Shown piece after piece: positions 1 to 12,797 of a stretch of DNA of 64,000 bases. The notes under the pieces were generated by a model. The model had not been told where the DNA came from. It worked only from the letters and a program-made list of their open reading frames with translations, and did no database searches. The position numbers and the translations under genes were made by a program. The DNA lies in the NCBI RefSeq assembly GCF_018143015.1, contig NC_054741.1, forward strand, positions 10,628,683-10,692,682, written 5' to 3'. The first letter of the stretch is position 1. The number at the start of each line of letters is the position of its first letter. Origin of the DNA: Lytechinus variegatus (lineage: Eukaryota; Echinodermata; Echinoidea; Temnopleuroida; Toxopneustidae).

Positions 1-525
1 AAATATACCTGTCTTCATATTTCTTTAAGAAATCCTTTTCGAAAAAAAAATTGTGAGGACCTAACTCTTTTTGCAACTAAACTGAAATGGACCTTAAAAA
101 AGTGATTTCCTTTGCCATTTTAGTTCAATTTTTAATGGGAATTTCAACTTTTCTTTGGTATCATCTTATAGAGCTACTGAAAATCTATACATTGAGACAT
201 TAAAATCAAATTTGATGAAAATTTTTTTTTGTATTTATATGTTTTATTGGGTCCAAACTGACCAAAAATAAACAAAAATAACAAATCAGACATAATTAAA
301 ATATTTACAAGTGATCATAACATCATTCGAAAAAAAAAAAAAAACATATATAATAATAAAAAGAATAAATAAGAAAAAAATAAATAATAAAGAAAAAAAA
401 GAGCGGAAAGATTTATGCAATGGCACAGACGTGATATCTTATACAACTTTGATGGCAAGTATTTGTATGCATATATACAGGGTAAACATGATACATATAA
501 TGATACATGTAAAAGATGACAAAAA
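1..525. other. AT-rich non-coding flank
   Basis: No gene is seen. The stretch is AT-rich, with an A run near 331-345 and short low-complexity A/T segments. It lies just past the stop codon of the LINE remnant on the minus strand, so part of it may be that element's 3' untranslated region, but no convincing tail or target duplication was found. The short open frames here consist mostly of K, I and N codons and are composition artefacts. Confidence 0.5.
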
Positions 526-1227
526 TTATAATTCAAACTTCCATTTCTTAAAATGAGCCGTGAGTTTATGTCTTTTTTTGGCCACACAATATTCAATTTC
601 CCTTTGCTTTTTAACAAATGATCTGAAGGCTCCAAAGTTTGGATCAACTTTGCTGAATTTACAAATGAAAATGAAGTACTTCAACAATAAAAATAAGTAC
701 GAAATGAATTTGTCATCCGGATCACCAAACATTTTACCGAAATTAGATAAAGTAAAATTGGAATCAAACTTCTGTATTAAAATAGTCAATAAATCTTGCC
801 ACAGGGGTAAAACCTTTTCACAAACACAAAATATATGAACCGATGTTTCAGGGAATTTGTTGCAAAATTCACACATGGGGGAATCTTTCCTTTTAATTTT
901 GAAAAGAAAATCATTAAAAGCAATGCATTTGTGAAAAACTTTGAAATAAAAGGAACGAATTTTAGTGTCTATCGAACATTTGCATTTGAAGTTATTGCAA
1001 TGTATTTTCTCCCATAAAATATTGTCAGGAATGGGTAAGATACTGCTCCAATATTCATAACGTGCGTCAGGGCTAGATTTGCCACTCAAGATATTATAGG
1101 CGTAGCTGGGTAATTTTTTCATACCTATCAATTTGAGAATTAACATATGATGAACATCATCATTGTCATGGACGTCAGCTTTTTGAAAAATTGACCTAAC
1201 CCCGTTTGCAAGGCCAGGATCTATCTT
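526..1227 (-). mobile_element. 5'-truncated LINE: ORF2 C-terminus with zf-RVT motif
   Basis: This is the end of a non-LTR retrotransposon reverse-transcriptase protein. The open frame from 1146 down to the stop at 526 gives 206 residues, and the same frame stays open back to a stop near 1230, so similarity probably begins upstream of the methionine. The diagnostic part is a zinc-binding motif of the zf-RVT type: CEFC, then a His and a Cys in HIFCVCEKV, followed by LPLWQDLL, as found near the end of L1/Tx1-like ORF2 proteins. Phe/Lys-rich sequence follows. No catalytic reverse-transcriptase core is present, so the copy is dead on arrival (5' truncation). It lies upstream of the borealin gene in the opposite orientation. 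Confidence 0.7.
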
Positions 1228-1380
1228 TTATTTGCGAAATATCAGCCGTAGAGGGCTTGACTGAAAATGTTATTTTTGATTGGTTGTTTGCAAATTGTTT
1301 CGAAATTACGGCGCGAGCAAGATAAAAAAAGTGAAATAAGGGATCCTAAAACAGATCGCTAGGAGAATATTTGTGATATT
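1228..1380 (+). promoter_or_regulatory. possible borealin promoter and non-coding first exon
   Basis: A good splice donor (GTAAGT) starts at 1381, and the first coding exon has its acceptor at 3401-3402, in the 5' UTR. This suggests a non-coding first exon ending at 1380 and a 2-kb intron. Just upstream are an ATTGG box (inverted CCAAT) near 1280 and a TTCGAA-type element near 1299, a combination seen in cell-cycle genes controlled through NF-Y and CHR sites. Which exon is used and where transcription starts are inference. Confidence 0.25.
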
Positions 1381-3402
1381 GTAAGTGATTAGAAAATCTT
1401 ACCGTTTATGGCGTGTCTTTGATTGATATTACATGTATAAACTTTTTTTTGTTATCAAGTCTGACTTTGTCAAATCAAGATTGTCTTTTTCACTCTCTTT
1501 TATAGACCCAAGTTAGTAGAAGCAGTCCCACGCATAGATTATCGTGTGTGTTGTAGAAATCGACATTGAACCTTTTGACGTCTTTTCGATCGGCACGCGC
1601 TAGCTCGTCAGCGTCGCGTCGCTCGGATCGAAGGAGGCCGCGGCCAAAATTGAAATAAAACTGTGTTTTTCTTTTAAAAATCTATGGCCAGTCATTTTCA
1701 GATTGAACAGAAAAAATGGCCTGGGCAAATAAAATGGTAGACAGCTGGCAGCCGTCTGTTTCGAGGAGTCTTTTAACATTTTTCAAAAATTTCTCCTCGT
1801 ACACAGACGGCTCGCTATCGTGCAGCCACCATTAGGGGACTTGCAATGCAAAATCCCCCCGTCGGGGCTCTACAATTTTTGTCTTTAATGAATAAAGATT
1901 TTGAAAATTAACGCGACCAAAAATAAATGCAAATTTATACCCTCTTGGCATTAATTACCCAAAAACGGAGAAAAATTAAGTTAAAAGGAACAAAAACAGT
2001 GACTTACCTCGCCCTCGGCTGTCGCGCAAATTCACTTCCCCGTTTTATCCGATCTTAAGTACTTAAAAAACATATGGCCATTGAGTCCCCGGCCCTGTAC
2101 AGATCGCGCTCGAACTTAGGTCTCTGTATTTGGTGACTGAAGCCAACGGAGTTCAGCTGAACAAACAACAAAACAAAGACCGAAGCTTTTGGTCTAATAA
2201 AATGGATGCTGGGCCATGCATCATCATGATCATTAACCATTTTGTTACGATTCATAACAAAAATGGCCGATCGAGACGGGGGTAGAAGGGGAGAACTTTT
2301 TGTTTTTTTGAGGTTCCAGTTCCCTGGGTTACATGATCAATCATTCATGTCTGCATACCTAGCCTGGAGCCGTCTAAGGAGTAAAGTCATCTACCTACGG
2401 CTGCGTAGGGTGAGAAACCCTACATAGGTAGATGACTTTACTCCCCAGACGCCTCCAGGCTATGCGTACCCACCCATTCATATAATTATTTTGATGATGA
2501 GATGGCTGCATTTGAAGCCGCGATGAAAATGCCTGATTCCCTATTTTTTTTTCACGGTCACCATTGTGAGTCAGATTTTTTAATGATTATCTTTCTAGGT
2601 ACTTCGGAAAGAGTTCCAAATGTAACCCCCACCAAATTTGTTCAAATTGTTGTAGAGACTTCCGGTTAATTTAACTGATATATAATAACATTCAGAATCA
2701 GGTTCTGCGATCGTTCACCATCATGTTTGTAATATACCTGATCGTGCGTACGAATGCGCCAGTAAATCATAATGGTAACAAGTGATTGGCTGGCTCATTT
2801 GTATGCGTAGCTGTATTACTATTAGTACAAAGCTGACCAGGAATGATCAAACTTCGAAGAAAAACCTGATCCTGAAAATTTTTTCATGAAATAAAAAATT
2901 GGTATTTTGCAGCATATATTTCGGAAAGGTGGTAAGCTGATTTTAACTATATTATTTTCTCTTTATTATTGCGCTCCTTTTTTCTCATCAAAGACATCAA
3001 AGGAGGAATGACACTCTTGTTAAGTGTATGTCAACTCTCCACCATTATGCGGGCTTTAAATGAAATGATCTAGGCCTACATCATATGAAACAAATGTATG
3101 ATTATGACAACAAAAACTTTCACTGAATCATGGTTTCAATTTTTTTGGGATGCACTGTACCGGTATATTTAGGTCTTTATGAATTGTATGTGGTCAATAT
3201 TCTCAGCAGGGCACCATTTACTAAAATAGTGTTAGACTATATGAAAAAAAAATCATATCACTCTGAATTCATCTTGAACAATGTTTAGTACTGAGCATGC
3301 CTTGGAGCTCCCTGGATTTACACTGACAGTAATATGCCATTAGTGATGATCATTTGGTCTTTCTTAATCTGTTCATGTTTTTTAAACTATCTTTCTATAC
3401 AG
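1381..3402. other. putative 5' intron of borealin with foldback repeats
   Basis: No coding sequence is recognised. The interval holds an imperfect hairpin at 1734-1826 (arms containing CAGCCGTCTG and CAGACGGCTC), a GC-richer patch at 1570-1640, and a stronger hairpin at 2360-2462 listed separately. A polypyrimidine-AG acceptor ends it at 3402, 25 bases before the borealin start codon. Confidence 0.35.
2360..2462. repeat. 103-bp foldback hairpin
   Basis: Two 38-base arms pair with three mismatches. The left arm begins TAGCCTGGAGCCGTC and the right arm ends GACGCCTCCAGGCTA. A smaller stem (GTAGGG ... CCCTAC) sits inside the loop. It is most likely a miniature foldback transposon; a hairpin RNA cannot be excluded. 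No clear target duplication was found. Confidence 0.7.
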
Positions 3403-3427
3403 ATAAGCCTATTAAGCAGCTATAAAA

Positions 3428-6400
3428 ATGCCTAGAAGAAGGAAAACAAAGTTGGCCTCTCGAGCAAAGCCACTGCTTCCCGACGATGGGGAATCAAATA
3501 TGGAGGAGGAGGCAAGGGAACAGAAGCTTAGAGTTTATCTTGAAGGTTTTGACATTGAAGGTACATGTAAGAATAGCACACATTTCAAGTGTCGATATTA
3601 ACCTGTTGCCTAGAATGCCTACTGGAACAGGGTGGCCCCTGTAAAAAACATAGAGGGTTTTTCAATACTCAGTAATCAATGGGTTAATTAGGATTCCTAT
3701 TGTGGCCATTTGAACCTGTGTCCTTATTTCTGTGAAAATTTATCTTAAATTTGAAATATAAGAATGTTCCTATTTCTGGAATTTTCTTGTTGATTTGTTC
3801 ATATTTCTTGACTGTCAGGGTTGGCACTTGGCAGGTATGGAACATGCATACTTTGAAAATGAAAGACTATGAAAGGCTGTGATACCTTCATCCATACATG
3901 TTACAGAAACAGAAATATCTTTAAAGTACCCCACTTTCCATTATTCATATTTTGAAAAACAATGAATAAAAAAATGAAGTCTAGTACAATGGATTATCAA
4001 ATAATAAAGCTGTAATTCTGGGGAGCGTTTCATCAATATTTTCATCCGACAAGTTGTCAGATCTGACATCTTTCCATGATTTTGATTGGTTGAGAGGCAC
4101 CGTTCCTCTGGTAACTGTCAGATAAAATGGGACTTGTCGGATAAAACGTCTGACAAGTCCTTTCATGAAACGCTCCCCCCCCCCTCCCCCCGGCCTAGAT
4201 AGGGTTTAAAAAAAGGAATCAAAAGAATATGATTCTGGATTTTTATGAAATTAGTATGTTTTATATTTTTCAGGGTCATTTAAGATCAATTATCTTTAAT
4301 AATATTTTTTTTTTTTTGTGTATTATTTAGAAAAGAGTAATCACATTAAATTAAACTTAGATGAGATGATCATTGGATATAAAAACATTGAAAGTATGAA
4401 AGTAAAATCAAGTTTTATATTCAAGGTCAAAGGTAATTTTAGATCAACAAAGTTAGGATCTTGTTTTCTAATGAAAGAGTTTTTTCCTCTCTTTAAAAAA
4501 ATATATTCATCTTATATGGAGCTGTTTCCATAGACAGCACTGCTGGTGTAATGCAGGTAAGACTGCCGGAGGCACATTCCACTTTTTTTTTTATTGAACT
4601 GGGCATTCACCTACATGCATGTACTATTATTATTTAGTATGATTGTCTGATTTAACAAACCTATGATTGTTACATTTTTTTCTTCAGTTGAGCAACGGGT
4701 GCGTGAAATGAATGCCATGTTTGACAGAATGTGCAAGAACATCAGGTCAGCTACCTCCTTGTTTTTGATGAAGATGCCAAAGGAAACTAAAAACATGAAA
4801 TTGATGGATTATTTTGGTAAGTAACAAAAAGTTCACTTGTCCATTCTTTTTGGTGTCACGTTGTCAGTATGGATTTGAAGGATGTAAACCAGGCAGAAAT
4901 TGGTTTCCCCTTTAATGGGATCCAGAAAAAAAGGGAACCCAAAACTTGACAAAGAGACCACACACGTATCCCTTGTCTTGATGATCAATCATACAAAAAT
5001 CTCTTGAATCTGACCGTTCAGTGATTTAGGTTTATCATGATTCATTTCTGTACCATCAGCTCAAGATGGCTTGGCTCCTGCTGTGAAGGTCATAGAGCAG
5101 ATCTCTAAGAATGTTGATGAGATGATCAACCTGCCCAAGGCTGTCACTGATGCCATATCATCATCAGAATCTGAAGATACCGCTGCAACATCCACGGGTG
5201 AATCAGATACTAGTGAGGTAGATGAAAAGCCAAAGAGGTCGACAAGGTCAACAAGAAAAGTAAGACAAACCTACAAGTTTATGATGAATTGCACTCTGAT
5301 TGGTTCCTAAATCAGTGTTTTGAACAAAGTGTAACAATGATGTTGATTGGTCTTCATCATCATAATTGTAATGATAGTAATTATGATGATGATGATGAGA
5401 GCAGAGTATACTCAGCTATTAAGAAATAAACGTTAAGACTGTTTGTTGAATGTCAAATAAATACACAAATACATACACTGAAAAATTCATCAAAAGTTGT
5501 GTTAATATAAGAAAGCTGTGGCAACTTTAAATGGTATACATCTCGCTACACCAACAGTAATATGCTCAACACGTGCAAATGAAAGAACTTATGACATCAC
5601 TCATTCAGAATGTCTTAGTATGCATTTCATTATGTGAACCATTACGTCAAACCCTTGTTAGAGGATGACCGCTTCTCAGATTTTGAACTGTGGTCTTATA
5701 CCCCTGTTTTGAAAAACCTTGTTAAAAAATTTAGTACACTGTCAGCCCTGGTATCCCTCTTATCTAACTTTTCACCTCCTTAAGTAAGCCTGAGTGATGA
5801 GCCAGGGTTAAACAATTACAACAGCTGTGACATTACATAAGAGCAGCTGTGGCTGTAGCAGGCCCTTCCGAATTAAATTATTGTATTTGATATTTAATAA
5901 AGCTTTCAAAGGCATATTGTAATTAAAAATCCAATGTTTATTTGTTTTCAATTTTAAACAAAGAAAGTTGACCCCCCGAATAAGGAAACTATTAAAGAGA
6001 ATAAAAATGATTGCATGCACTGTCGAGCAGAGTTTGATGGTGGCCCCCTGCTGTTACTCTGGCTTAGTTCTTTCGGACTGATCGAGGTCAAGCACATGTT
6101 TAGATACTTAAATCAGGGAGGTGGAATAGCTGGCCTGGGGTGATATCAGTTGGGTGATATAGCTTTTTCATGCTCCGAAAGTGGGGGTACATCTCCTCTA
6201 ACGATGATTTTGCGTCAGTACACATAACTTTATAAATTATATTGTGTGTTAGTTATTGAGATTGTTGAAAATTATTACTTGACTTTCTTTCTACAAAGTA
6301 ATGCTTTGATTTATGTTCTGTTTGGAGCAATGAATTACTAGTAGTGGCTATATCTTGAAATCATGGTTGTATCATTTCTTCTGTCATACAGGCTCCTGCA

Positions 6401-9400
6401 ACACGTAAGAAAGCCAAAGCAACTACTGCAAAGAGGACGTCAGCAAGGTAGAGTATTTATCCTTTTTTTTCTTCAAAGCGAAAAGTTATCTATGAATAAA
6501 AAATCAGTTTGTTGAATATGAAATTTAAAAGTTAATCCTTAGTTAACCGGGGGGGGGGGGGTGAATTGACTCTGCGGACTGTAATATACTAATACTTGAT
6601 GATACCCCAGTTTATTCACAAAACTGACCTCATACCAAAGCTTTAGATACATGTACATCTAGTCACATGAATCTTTGTTAAATACTTCCCAGCTGTGTGT
6701 TTAGTTGTTTTTAACTCATGAACAACTTACTAGAACATGTTCCAGTATATCTTAAGTATTGTTAAATGTGTTGGCTTTGATGCAGGAAGAGGACAAGGGC
6801 AGCCTTGCAGGAGACTCCTCTTACAAGCAACAATGCACAGTAAGTAACTCAACTCTAGTTTTCTATATTCAGACTAAAAAAGAACTTAGCTTGAGCTAAA
6901 GCCAGGGTTGGGAGTTTAGTGCACCTTGGAATTAATTATATCGAGATAGATGGCATTATGTAAATGCCTTTTGAAGAAAAATTCCATTGAAATTGTCATA
7001 TTCACCCTCTCTTTATCATTTGGAGGGGAATTGATATGATGGGACATGATATATATATATCTTAGTGCAGAAACAATACACTGCTTATAAAAACAACATT
7101 TTAGTGAAGCTCCCAATCATGTCTCAGCTGAGTGATTTCTTTGTTACTTGGCATGGTCACCTTTAGAGCAAGACATACTTTATTAAGTGTTTCACAATTA
7201 CCATGGTAATGGCTGTATACTACGGTGTTGTCTTTTTCTCACATATGAAAATATTGTGATGGTGTTGGGATTTTATGACCTTCAGTGGTATTTCTAGATT
7301 TGGTTTGGTGTGTAAATACATGTACATCATGATGAAATCATTGCCTGGCTGTTAGAAGGGCAGTATGTGCCCATGCACAGTGATATTTAACTCCCATGCA
7401 GCTGACATAAAGGCGTTAGCCCAAGCACATGCTACACAAAATGTACAATCTGTGCCGAGTGTCAACTCAACGCTCTTCTTCCTTATCAACAGGAAATAGA
7501 ATTGACATACATATTAATTCCAACGTTCTTGCCAGCTAAGATGAAAAGAAATGTTTCAAATCGCCACCAGCGGAGGGCATGTATGTTGTATAGATAATCA
7601 TCATATCTATTTTAATAGCAGGTTTAAAAAATGATCTTTTTATCCTGTTTTATCTTCATCTTTAGATCTGCATTGCAGACACCAGCCAATACTATGTCTC
7701 TGTCATCGATCAACACTCCTTTCATTACACCCAAATTTGACCCAAGGTAAGTGACCAACCATATCGACTGTAAAACAATTTGACTACTATTACACTAACA
7801 GCCCTGTTTCTCCGAACTGTCACAACTCCAATTTTTTAGTCATTTTATAGAACTGTGTGTAACAGATTTCATATATTTCTATGACATGTCTATGGACTTA
7901 GACCACTAACTTTTTTTAGAAACTTGGTCCGGGCTCGCTAGAACTGAGCTTTTGTTTTTGTTTTTTATGAACTAGAGTCTGAAGACTTTATAAGGCTCAC
8001 TTGCTCAAACCTGGTCAAACGTTGATAACCTGTACTGCATCAGTAGTCTTGGGTTGTCTTTTGTCAAGTCAGTGAAGTCACACTGAGATTCTTTATGTTT
8101 ATATCCCAGTCTATACCTTATTCTCTCCAAATTATGTGCTCTCGGTGTTCAGTTATTTTCAGTTCCCTTTTAATGAATATGGATCTGAAGTGCCCACCCC
8201 AAATATATTTGTGTAAATTACTAAATCTTACTGTCTTTGTGTGTTTTTTTTAATCTATCTTTTGTATTCATCTTCCTTTTTCTTGCATATTCTTACTTAA
8301 TGTTTCCCCATTGTAATCTGTGGTTTACCCTCTTTCCCTGTCCCTCTCCTCCTTTGATCTCTCTCTTTTATTTCCTTTCTCACCCCCAATGGACCCTCTC
8401 TTCCCCCCTTCCCTCTCTTTTCCTTTCTCTACCCTCTCTCTTCCTTTCTCTCCCCTCTCTCTACACTCCCTTATCTCACTCTCTCTCCATCTCTCTCTAT
8501 CTTTATCTCCTTGCCTTGTCCTTCTCCATGTTCTCTATGATAGTTCCAAGATGACCCCTGCTACAGTACGTCGAGCTAAGAAGGGAGAGCTCTTGGTGTC
8601 TCTCTCTGGAAGCCCTGTTGAAGCTAGGAACTCCCCCAAGGATCCTGCTCAGTCAGTTGAGAGGCTCAAGGAAAACATTGTAAGTTGGCTTTGCCTTGCA
8701 CCTTATGTATGCAATCAATTGATAAAATGCTTGGTGCTGCAAAATGTCAATATGTAAATGAATATTTATACTCAGTGCTATGTTAGAATGTATGCATTCA
8801 TTCTGCTGTTCTAAATTAATGCACAGCTGAATGAACCAACAAATGAATGAACAAACAAACAAGTGCATGAATGAATAAACATTGAACAAACAAATTGATA
8901 AATGAACAAACAAATGCAAACAATGGCTGGAATATGGCAAGATTTGACTTTCTAAATTATTTTCATCAGCCAAATTTCCAGTGCACACACAGATTTTTGT
9001 ATCATGCAAGTACCTTAAAAACCAGAGTGTCATTGTTATTAGAAATACATTTTAAAAATATTAAAATATTGACCGATGGATCAGAATTGGCACTCCACAC
9101 CCAAGTCATTAAAAAACAACAACCATCACTTAATGAACAGGATTTTTCCTTGAACGCTTTAGCGCTTATTAATATGGCGGCTCAGCTACAGCCGGGGTAA
9201 TAATATGATACCAATTATCAAAGTGCAGTAGAGTATATGCACATAGCAACTGCGCTATATAAATGGACCTATTATTATTATTATTATTATTTTGAAGCAC
9301 CTTCTATTCTTGGATTTTATATTGATAGTCATCTTGTTTTTATTCTTGCCTTTTTTCCCTTGCATGTGAATCATCAGGAGAATCTATTCACCCAGGATGA

Positions 9401-9473
9401 TGTTGACAAGAAAAATATCCTAATGCTTCAAGAAACGCTGAGCAGATTTCTAAAGGACAAGGACTCTTCATGA
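3428..9473 (+). CDS. CDCA8: borealin (chromosomal passenger complex subunit), 8 coding exons
   Basis: Borealin links INCENP and survivin and helps place Aurora B at centromeres and the central spindle. Coding exons: 3428-3560, 4688-4816, 5060-5259, 6392-6447, 6786-6839, 7666-7746, 8544-8679, 9378-9473. They join in frame to 294 codons plus TGA, close to the roughly 280 residues of vertebrate borealin. Residues 1-12 are basic (PRRRK). About 30-88 form the helical N-terminal region that in the family binds INCENP and survivin, with GFDIEVEQR and ending MKLMDYF. The middle is Ser/Lys-rich and basic (RSTRSTRK, RKKAKA), typical of the disordered linker. The C-terminus (KKGELLVSLSG ... LMLQETLSRFL) fits the dimerisation domain. 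The first donor is a weak GTACAT at 3561; a better GTAAGA six bases on is also in phase, but the upstream site preserves the family DxExE pattern. The start is the first ATG after the 5' UTR acceptor at 3402. Confidence 0.88.
4020..4178. repeat. 159-bp MITE, GGGGAGCGTTTCAT ends (copy 1)
   Basis: A short inverted-repeat element in borealin intron 1. It starts GGGGAGCGTTTCAT and ends ATGAAACGCTCCCC. The inner sequence (CATCCGACAAGTTGTCAG) is shared almost base for base with a second copy at 63229-63367, so this is a dispersed family. It has no coding capacity. Confidence 0.8.
5330..5760. repeat. decayed dispersed repeat in borealin intron 3
   Basis: Phrases such as TTCATCAAAA, 'aagaaagct' and 'atgacatcactcattc' match, in the same order, the better-preserved element at 58973-59571. 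This looks like an old, diverged copy of that TTAA-type family. Ends cannot be fixed. Confidence 0.4.
8230..8540 (+). repeat. CT-rich tract before a borealin exon
   Basis: A long CT-rich run (TCTCTCCC-type) lies immediately before the acceptor at 8543 and acts in effect as a very long polypyrimidine tract. The open frames across it are composition artefacts. Confidence 0.6.
9160..9296 (+). repeat. dispersed repeat fragment ending in (TTA)n
   Basis: Contains 'cagccggggtaataat', 'gcgctatataaatgg' and a terminal TTA microsatellite. The first phrase recurs near 55211-55225 ('aagccggggaaataat'), so this is a 3' fragment of a SINE-like family in the last borealin intron. Confidence 0.5.
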
Positions 9474-9867
9474 AAAGATATTGGAGCTTTAGCACCCTGA
9501 AGTATCCTTCACACGACCGGGAGCATTCCATAGAACCAATGGTTGGTGATTTTCACTGACTGTTGTTATAAGCTACTGAAAATCCCTGCATCTGATTGGC
9601 TGAGAGCAAATTTGTCACTGAAAATCATTGACAAAGCTTTTCACGAAGCACACCCCTGTACCTTGAAGACTGCAATATCGATTACTTCATCCTGAAACCT
9701 GTACACCAGACAACACTCGCTTTGCATTATTTCTGCAAGATATGAAGATAATGTCATCAGACAGTGACAATGAACTTTGTGTGATTAGAAGCTATGGGAG
9801 TTTGTGATGTATCTTGAATTTGTAAAGAATTCAAGTTTTAATATCTTTCAGACAAGAAATATACCTT

Positions 9868-10023
9868 GGGCCTGTTGCATAAAACTTTTTACCTGAGAAA
9901 ACTCTGGTAAAAACTGAAAACTAAGGTTAGTCTGATTTCAGCCCTTGACTTTAACACAGGGCAAAAACTCCGGTAAAAACAACCTGAGTTTTCTCAGGTA
10001 AAAAGCTTTATGCAACGGGCCCC
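9868..10023. repeat. 156-bp MITE with GGGCCTGTTGCATAAA ends
   Basis: The terminal inverted repeats read GGGCCTGTTGCATAAA at the left and TTTATGCAACGGGCCC at the right, with inner inverted segments (ACCTGAGAAAACTC / GAGTTTTCTCAGGT). It falls in the likely 3' UTR of borealin, so the transcript may carry a stem-loop here. Confidence 0.8.
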
Positions 10024-10101
10024 TTGAAATGCTAAAAAAAGAACCTCGGACGTTATCCCCATTTCCCCAATCCAACTCACGAGGGTCCCAGTGAAATTGT
10101 T

Positions 10102-10107
10102 AATAAA
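10102..10107 (+). terminator. candidate poly(A) signal for borealin
   Basis: An AATAAA hexamer 629 bases after the borealin stop codon. It is the first well-placed canonical signal after the stop; use of this site is inferred. Confidence 0.35.
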
Positions 10108-10364
10108 GTGTCACCCCCATCCCATCTTTCATTCCCCCTCTCAACATCAGTAAACCTTAGCTGTAAAAAGGGGGATATCTGAACAATACTTGAAAATGTT
10201 TGGCAATAATTCATTGGAGACAATATATCTCCATACTGTGGTTCCTAGAGCTTTGGATGATCATTCACTTGCAGGATAGAACCAAATGACACAAGATCAT
10301 ACAGACTTTTATACTAATTGGGTTGCATTCAAATCATTCATCTCTTTAGGCGCCGATCACAACT

Positions 10365-10623
10365 CGGAAGCTTTAAAGTGCCATCAACTTAACAAGATGT
10401 TGAGATATTTATCTTGCCACATCGACTTAATAGCCTTTTCAATTCAATTGCCAATTCAATTCATTAGCCTTATGTCGACATGGCAAGATGTGTTATCTCG
10501 CCATGTCGACTTATAACTTGTAAAGTTGGTAAGATAATAGTAACTATCTCGCCATGATAAGTCAACCTGGCAACATAAAATATCTCAACATCTTGTAAAG
10601 TCGATGGCATATTGACGCTTCCG
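10365..10623. repeat. 259-bp MITE with long internal inverted repeats
   Basis: Left end CGGAAGC, then TGCCATCAACTTAACAAG and GATGTTGAGATATTT; the right side is the inverse (AAATATCTCAACATC, TTGTAAAGTCGATGGCA, GCTTCCG). The inside repeats a GTCGACATGGCAAGAT motif in both directions. Non-coding. Confidence 0.75.
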
Positions 10624-12797
10624 TGAGAGGGAAAGACTAGGAAGGATGAAAACTGGTCCAATTAAAGCAATGCTTCAATACTTGAATTTGCTCAAATTGA
10701 ACATAAATATAAGATTTGATTTTTATTTTCCTTATCATTCAATCATGAATTACATCACAAGATTTACTAGTCATATGAAAGTAAACCTCTACTTTGCAGT
10801 ATGTTATTAATAGTATTGTTTATAAAAACCATTTATGAAGAATTTAACTTGTTATTAATGTTTCACCTGTACATACATGTATATTGTATTGTTTATAGTT
10901 CTTATCGCAGCATATCAGATATAATTATTTGCATATGTCTTTGCTTTTTAGTAGTGTCTTGCTATTTGGTAACTTATAAGAAAATTATTCACAAAAGGAA
11001 AATTTCATGCCTGTTTGTATACATATAACAAAACAAATCAATCAGTTACAAAAATCATATTATTTCTGCAGCACCAAATCAAGAGTAAGATGAGAGAGAA
11101 TTTAACAAAATATTTCCTACAATTATGAGAAATTACTTGTTTTTGTTTGTAACTTTAACAATTATTTGTTGGAACATTTGTCCTGTCTGTATAACTGTGA
11201 AAAGCCAGTAACAACATAAATTGTATCTGTAAGCTGTTTGCTCTATCTTTTTGTAAACAATGATGCATTCACCAGTGAATGTCCTATCAAGAAATAGTTT
11301 TGACATGCACATTCTCAGTTATCAACTATGTCATTACTGGTTTTCCATAATTAAAAATATTTTTATCAATCAGCCTCTTTCCTAAAGAAATTGTGATTTT
11401 TATAAATAGATTTGAAAAAATCCTTAGATAAAAATGGAGTCTGATGACATCTTAAAAAGAAAAATCGACAGAAATTTTATCAAAATCAGATGTAAAATGT
11501 GAGTGATAAGATGTCAATACAGTGAGGAAATAATGAAAGTGTTTCTTATTCCATATATTAAAGTACAAAAGAAATATAGATAATAGAGTGGATTTATTAA
11601 GCAGGCCCAATGGTAGAACAGTTTTTGGAACTTTGGGTGGCTTATCTGTGTAAATATTTTATTATTATCATTATCACTATTATCATTATTATTATTATTG
11701 TGATTATTATTATTGTTATTATTCTTGTTATTATTATTATGATTATTATTATTAGTGGCTGTCATCAGTTTCCTCATCTACATACCAACCGTTATGTGCA
11801 TATAACTGTTTTGTGAAGTTAAGCAAGTCATAACTTTCTTATTTACATCCCATTTAGATTAAATTTTCAGCGTTTTGCTTGATTGAATTTTCTCTTTATC
11901 TAAATCGCTTTTTTGTTGGGATGGACTTTGTCTATAAGTGAATTGAAATCTGTACATAATATTGTATATCAAAAGTAAGTATTATTCAGAAATAAATGTA
12001 CTGTACATATGTATATCAAAGAGCCACTTATCTCTGAATGAGTCTACATTTAGGTGTCTTTGGAAATGGAAACATGGTGCAGAAGGTTACTGGTTGAAAC
12101 TGAGAGGACACATAGGTTTTTATGAATATACTGTACTATTTACCTTTGGCACAATTACTTCCCATAAAACCCAACTTAAACCTACACGATGTATGATATT
12201 TGCATCGATCATACATAATACATATATGTTCCATGAAATTGCTTGCATTGAATTCTTCATAATCATGCCTGGAACTCATTTACTTCGTAAATGGCTGATG
12301 TGAAGTAATCAATACCATGTTCCATTACTTGTTATGATTAACATCGCGTTTTATTTCAATAAATTTGAATCATCTGGGCTTATTTTAAAGAAAAGTCAAT
12401 TGCTTGGAAGTACTTGAATCACATGAAACAGAAAGAAAAAGATCAATGAATGTTTGAGAAAAATTGAATTACCGATGAAGTTTTGAGAAAAATTGGATTA
12501 TTTATTGGAACCGTTGAATACAGGTTACATATCATTAACAGGTTTGTGCTTTCAGTAGAATGGGAAAACATGGTTTTGGGGGTATTTGTTGATCAATCAA
12601 AGAAAAGAGTTTTTTATATGTGACATCACACACACATCTCGGTTGTAATGCGTATGTCATTTCCTTAGAGTTCTTGACATTCAAATGCCCATAACTTTCT
12701 TGTTTGTCCAATTTTTCTTATACTTTTCTTGATCTCATTTGATTTTTTTTTGCATCAAAGCAAACTTGTTTGGAGATTTTCATTCTCCATTAATTCT
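10624..12797. other. intergenic, AT-rich, with an ATT microsatellite and decayed repeats
   Basis: No gene is recognised. A degenerate (ATT)n microsatellite spans about 11656-11755. Segments around 11820-11930 ('cataactttcttatttacatcc') and 12620-12760 ('acatctcgg', 'cataactttcttg') are old relatives of the TTAA element at 58973-59571. Open frames here lack any family feature. Confidence 0.5.

Noticed and set aside
3561..3566. Alternative borealin exon 1 donor (GTAAGA at 3567)
   Set aside because: Stronger as a splice site and also in phase, but it inserts two residues into a segment that otherwise matches the family; it is kept only as a possible isoform.
8237..8757. Two open frames rich in Leu, Ser and Pro
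   Set aside because: They run across the CT-rich tract before a borealin exon and out of frame with the real exon, or read intron as protein.
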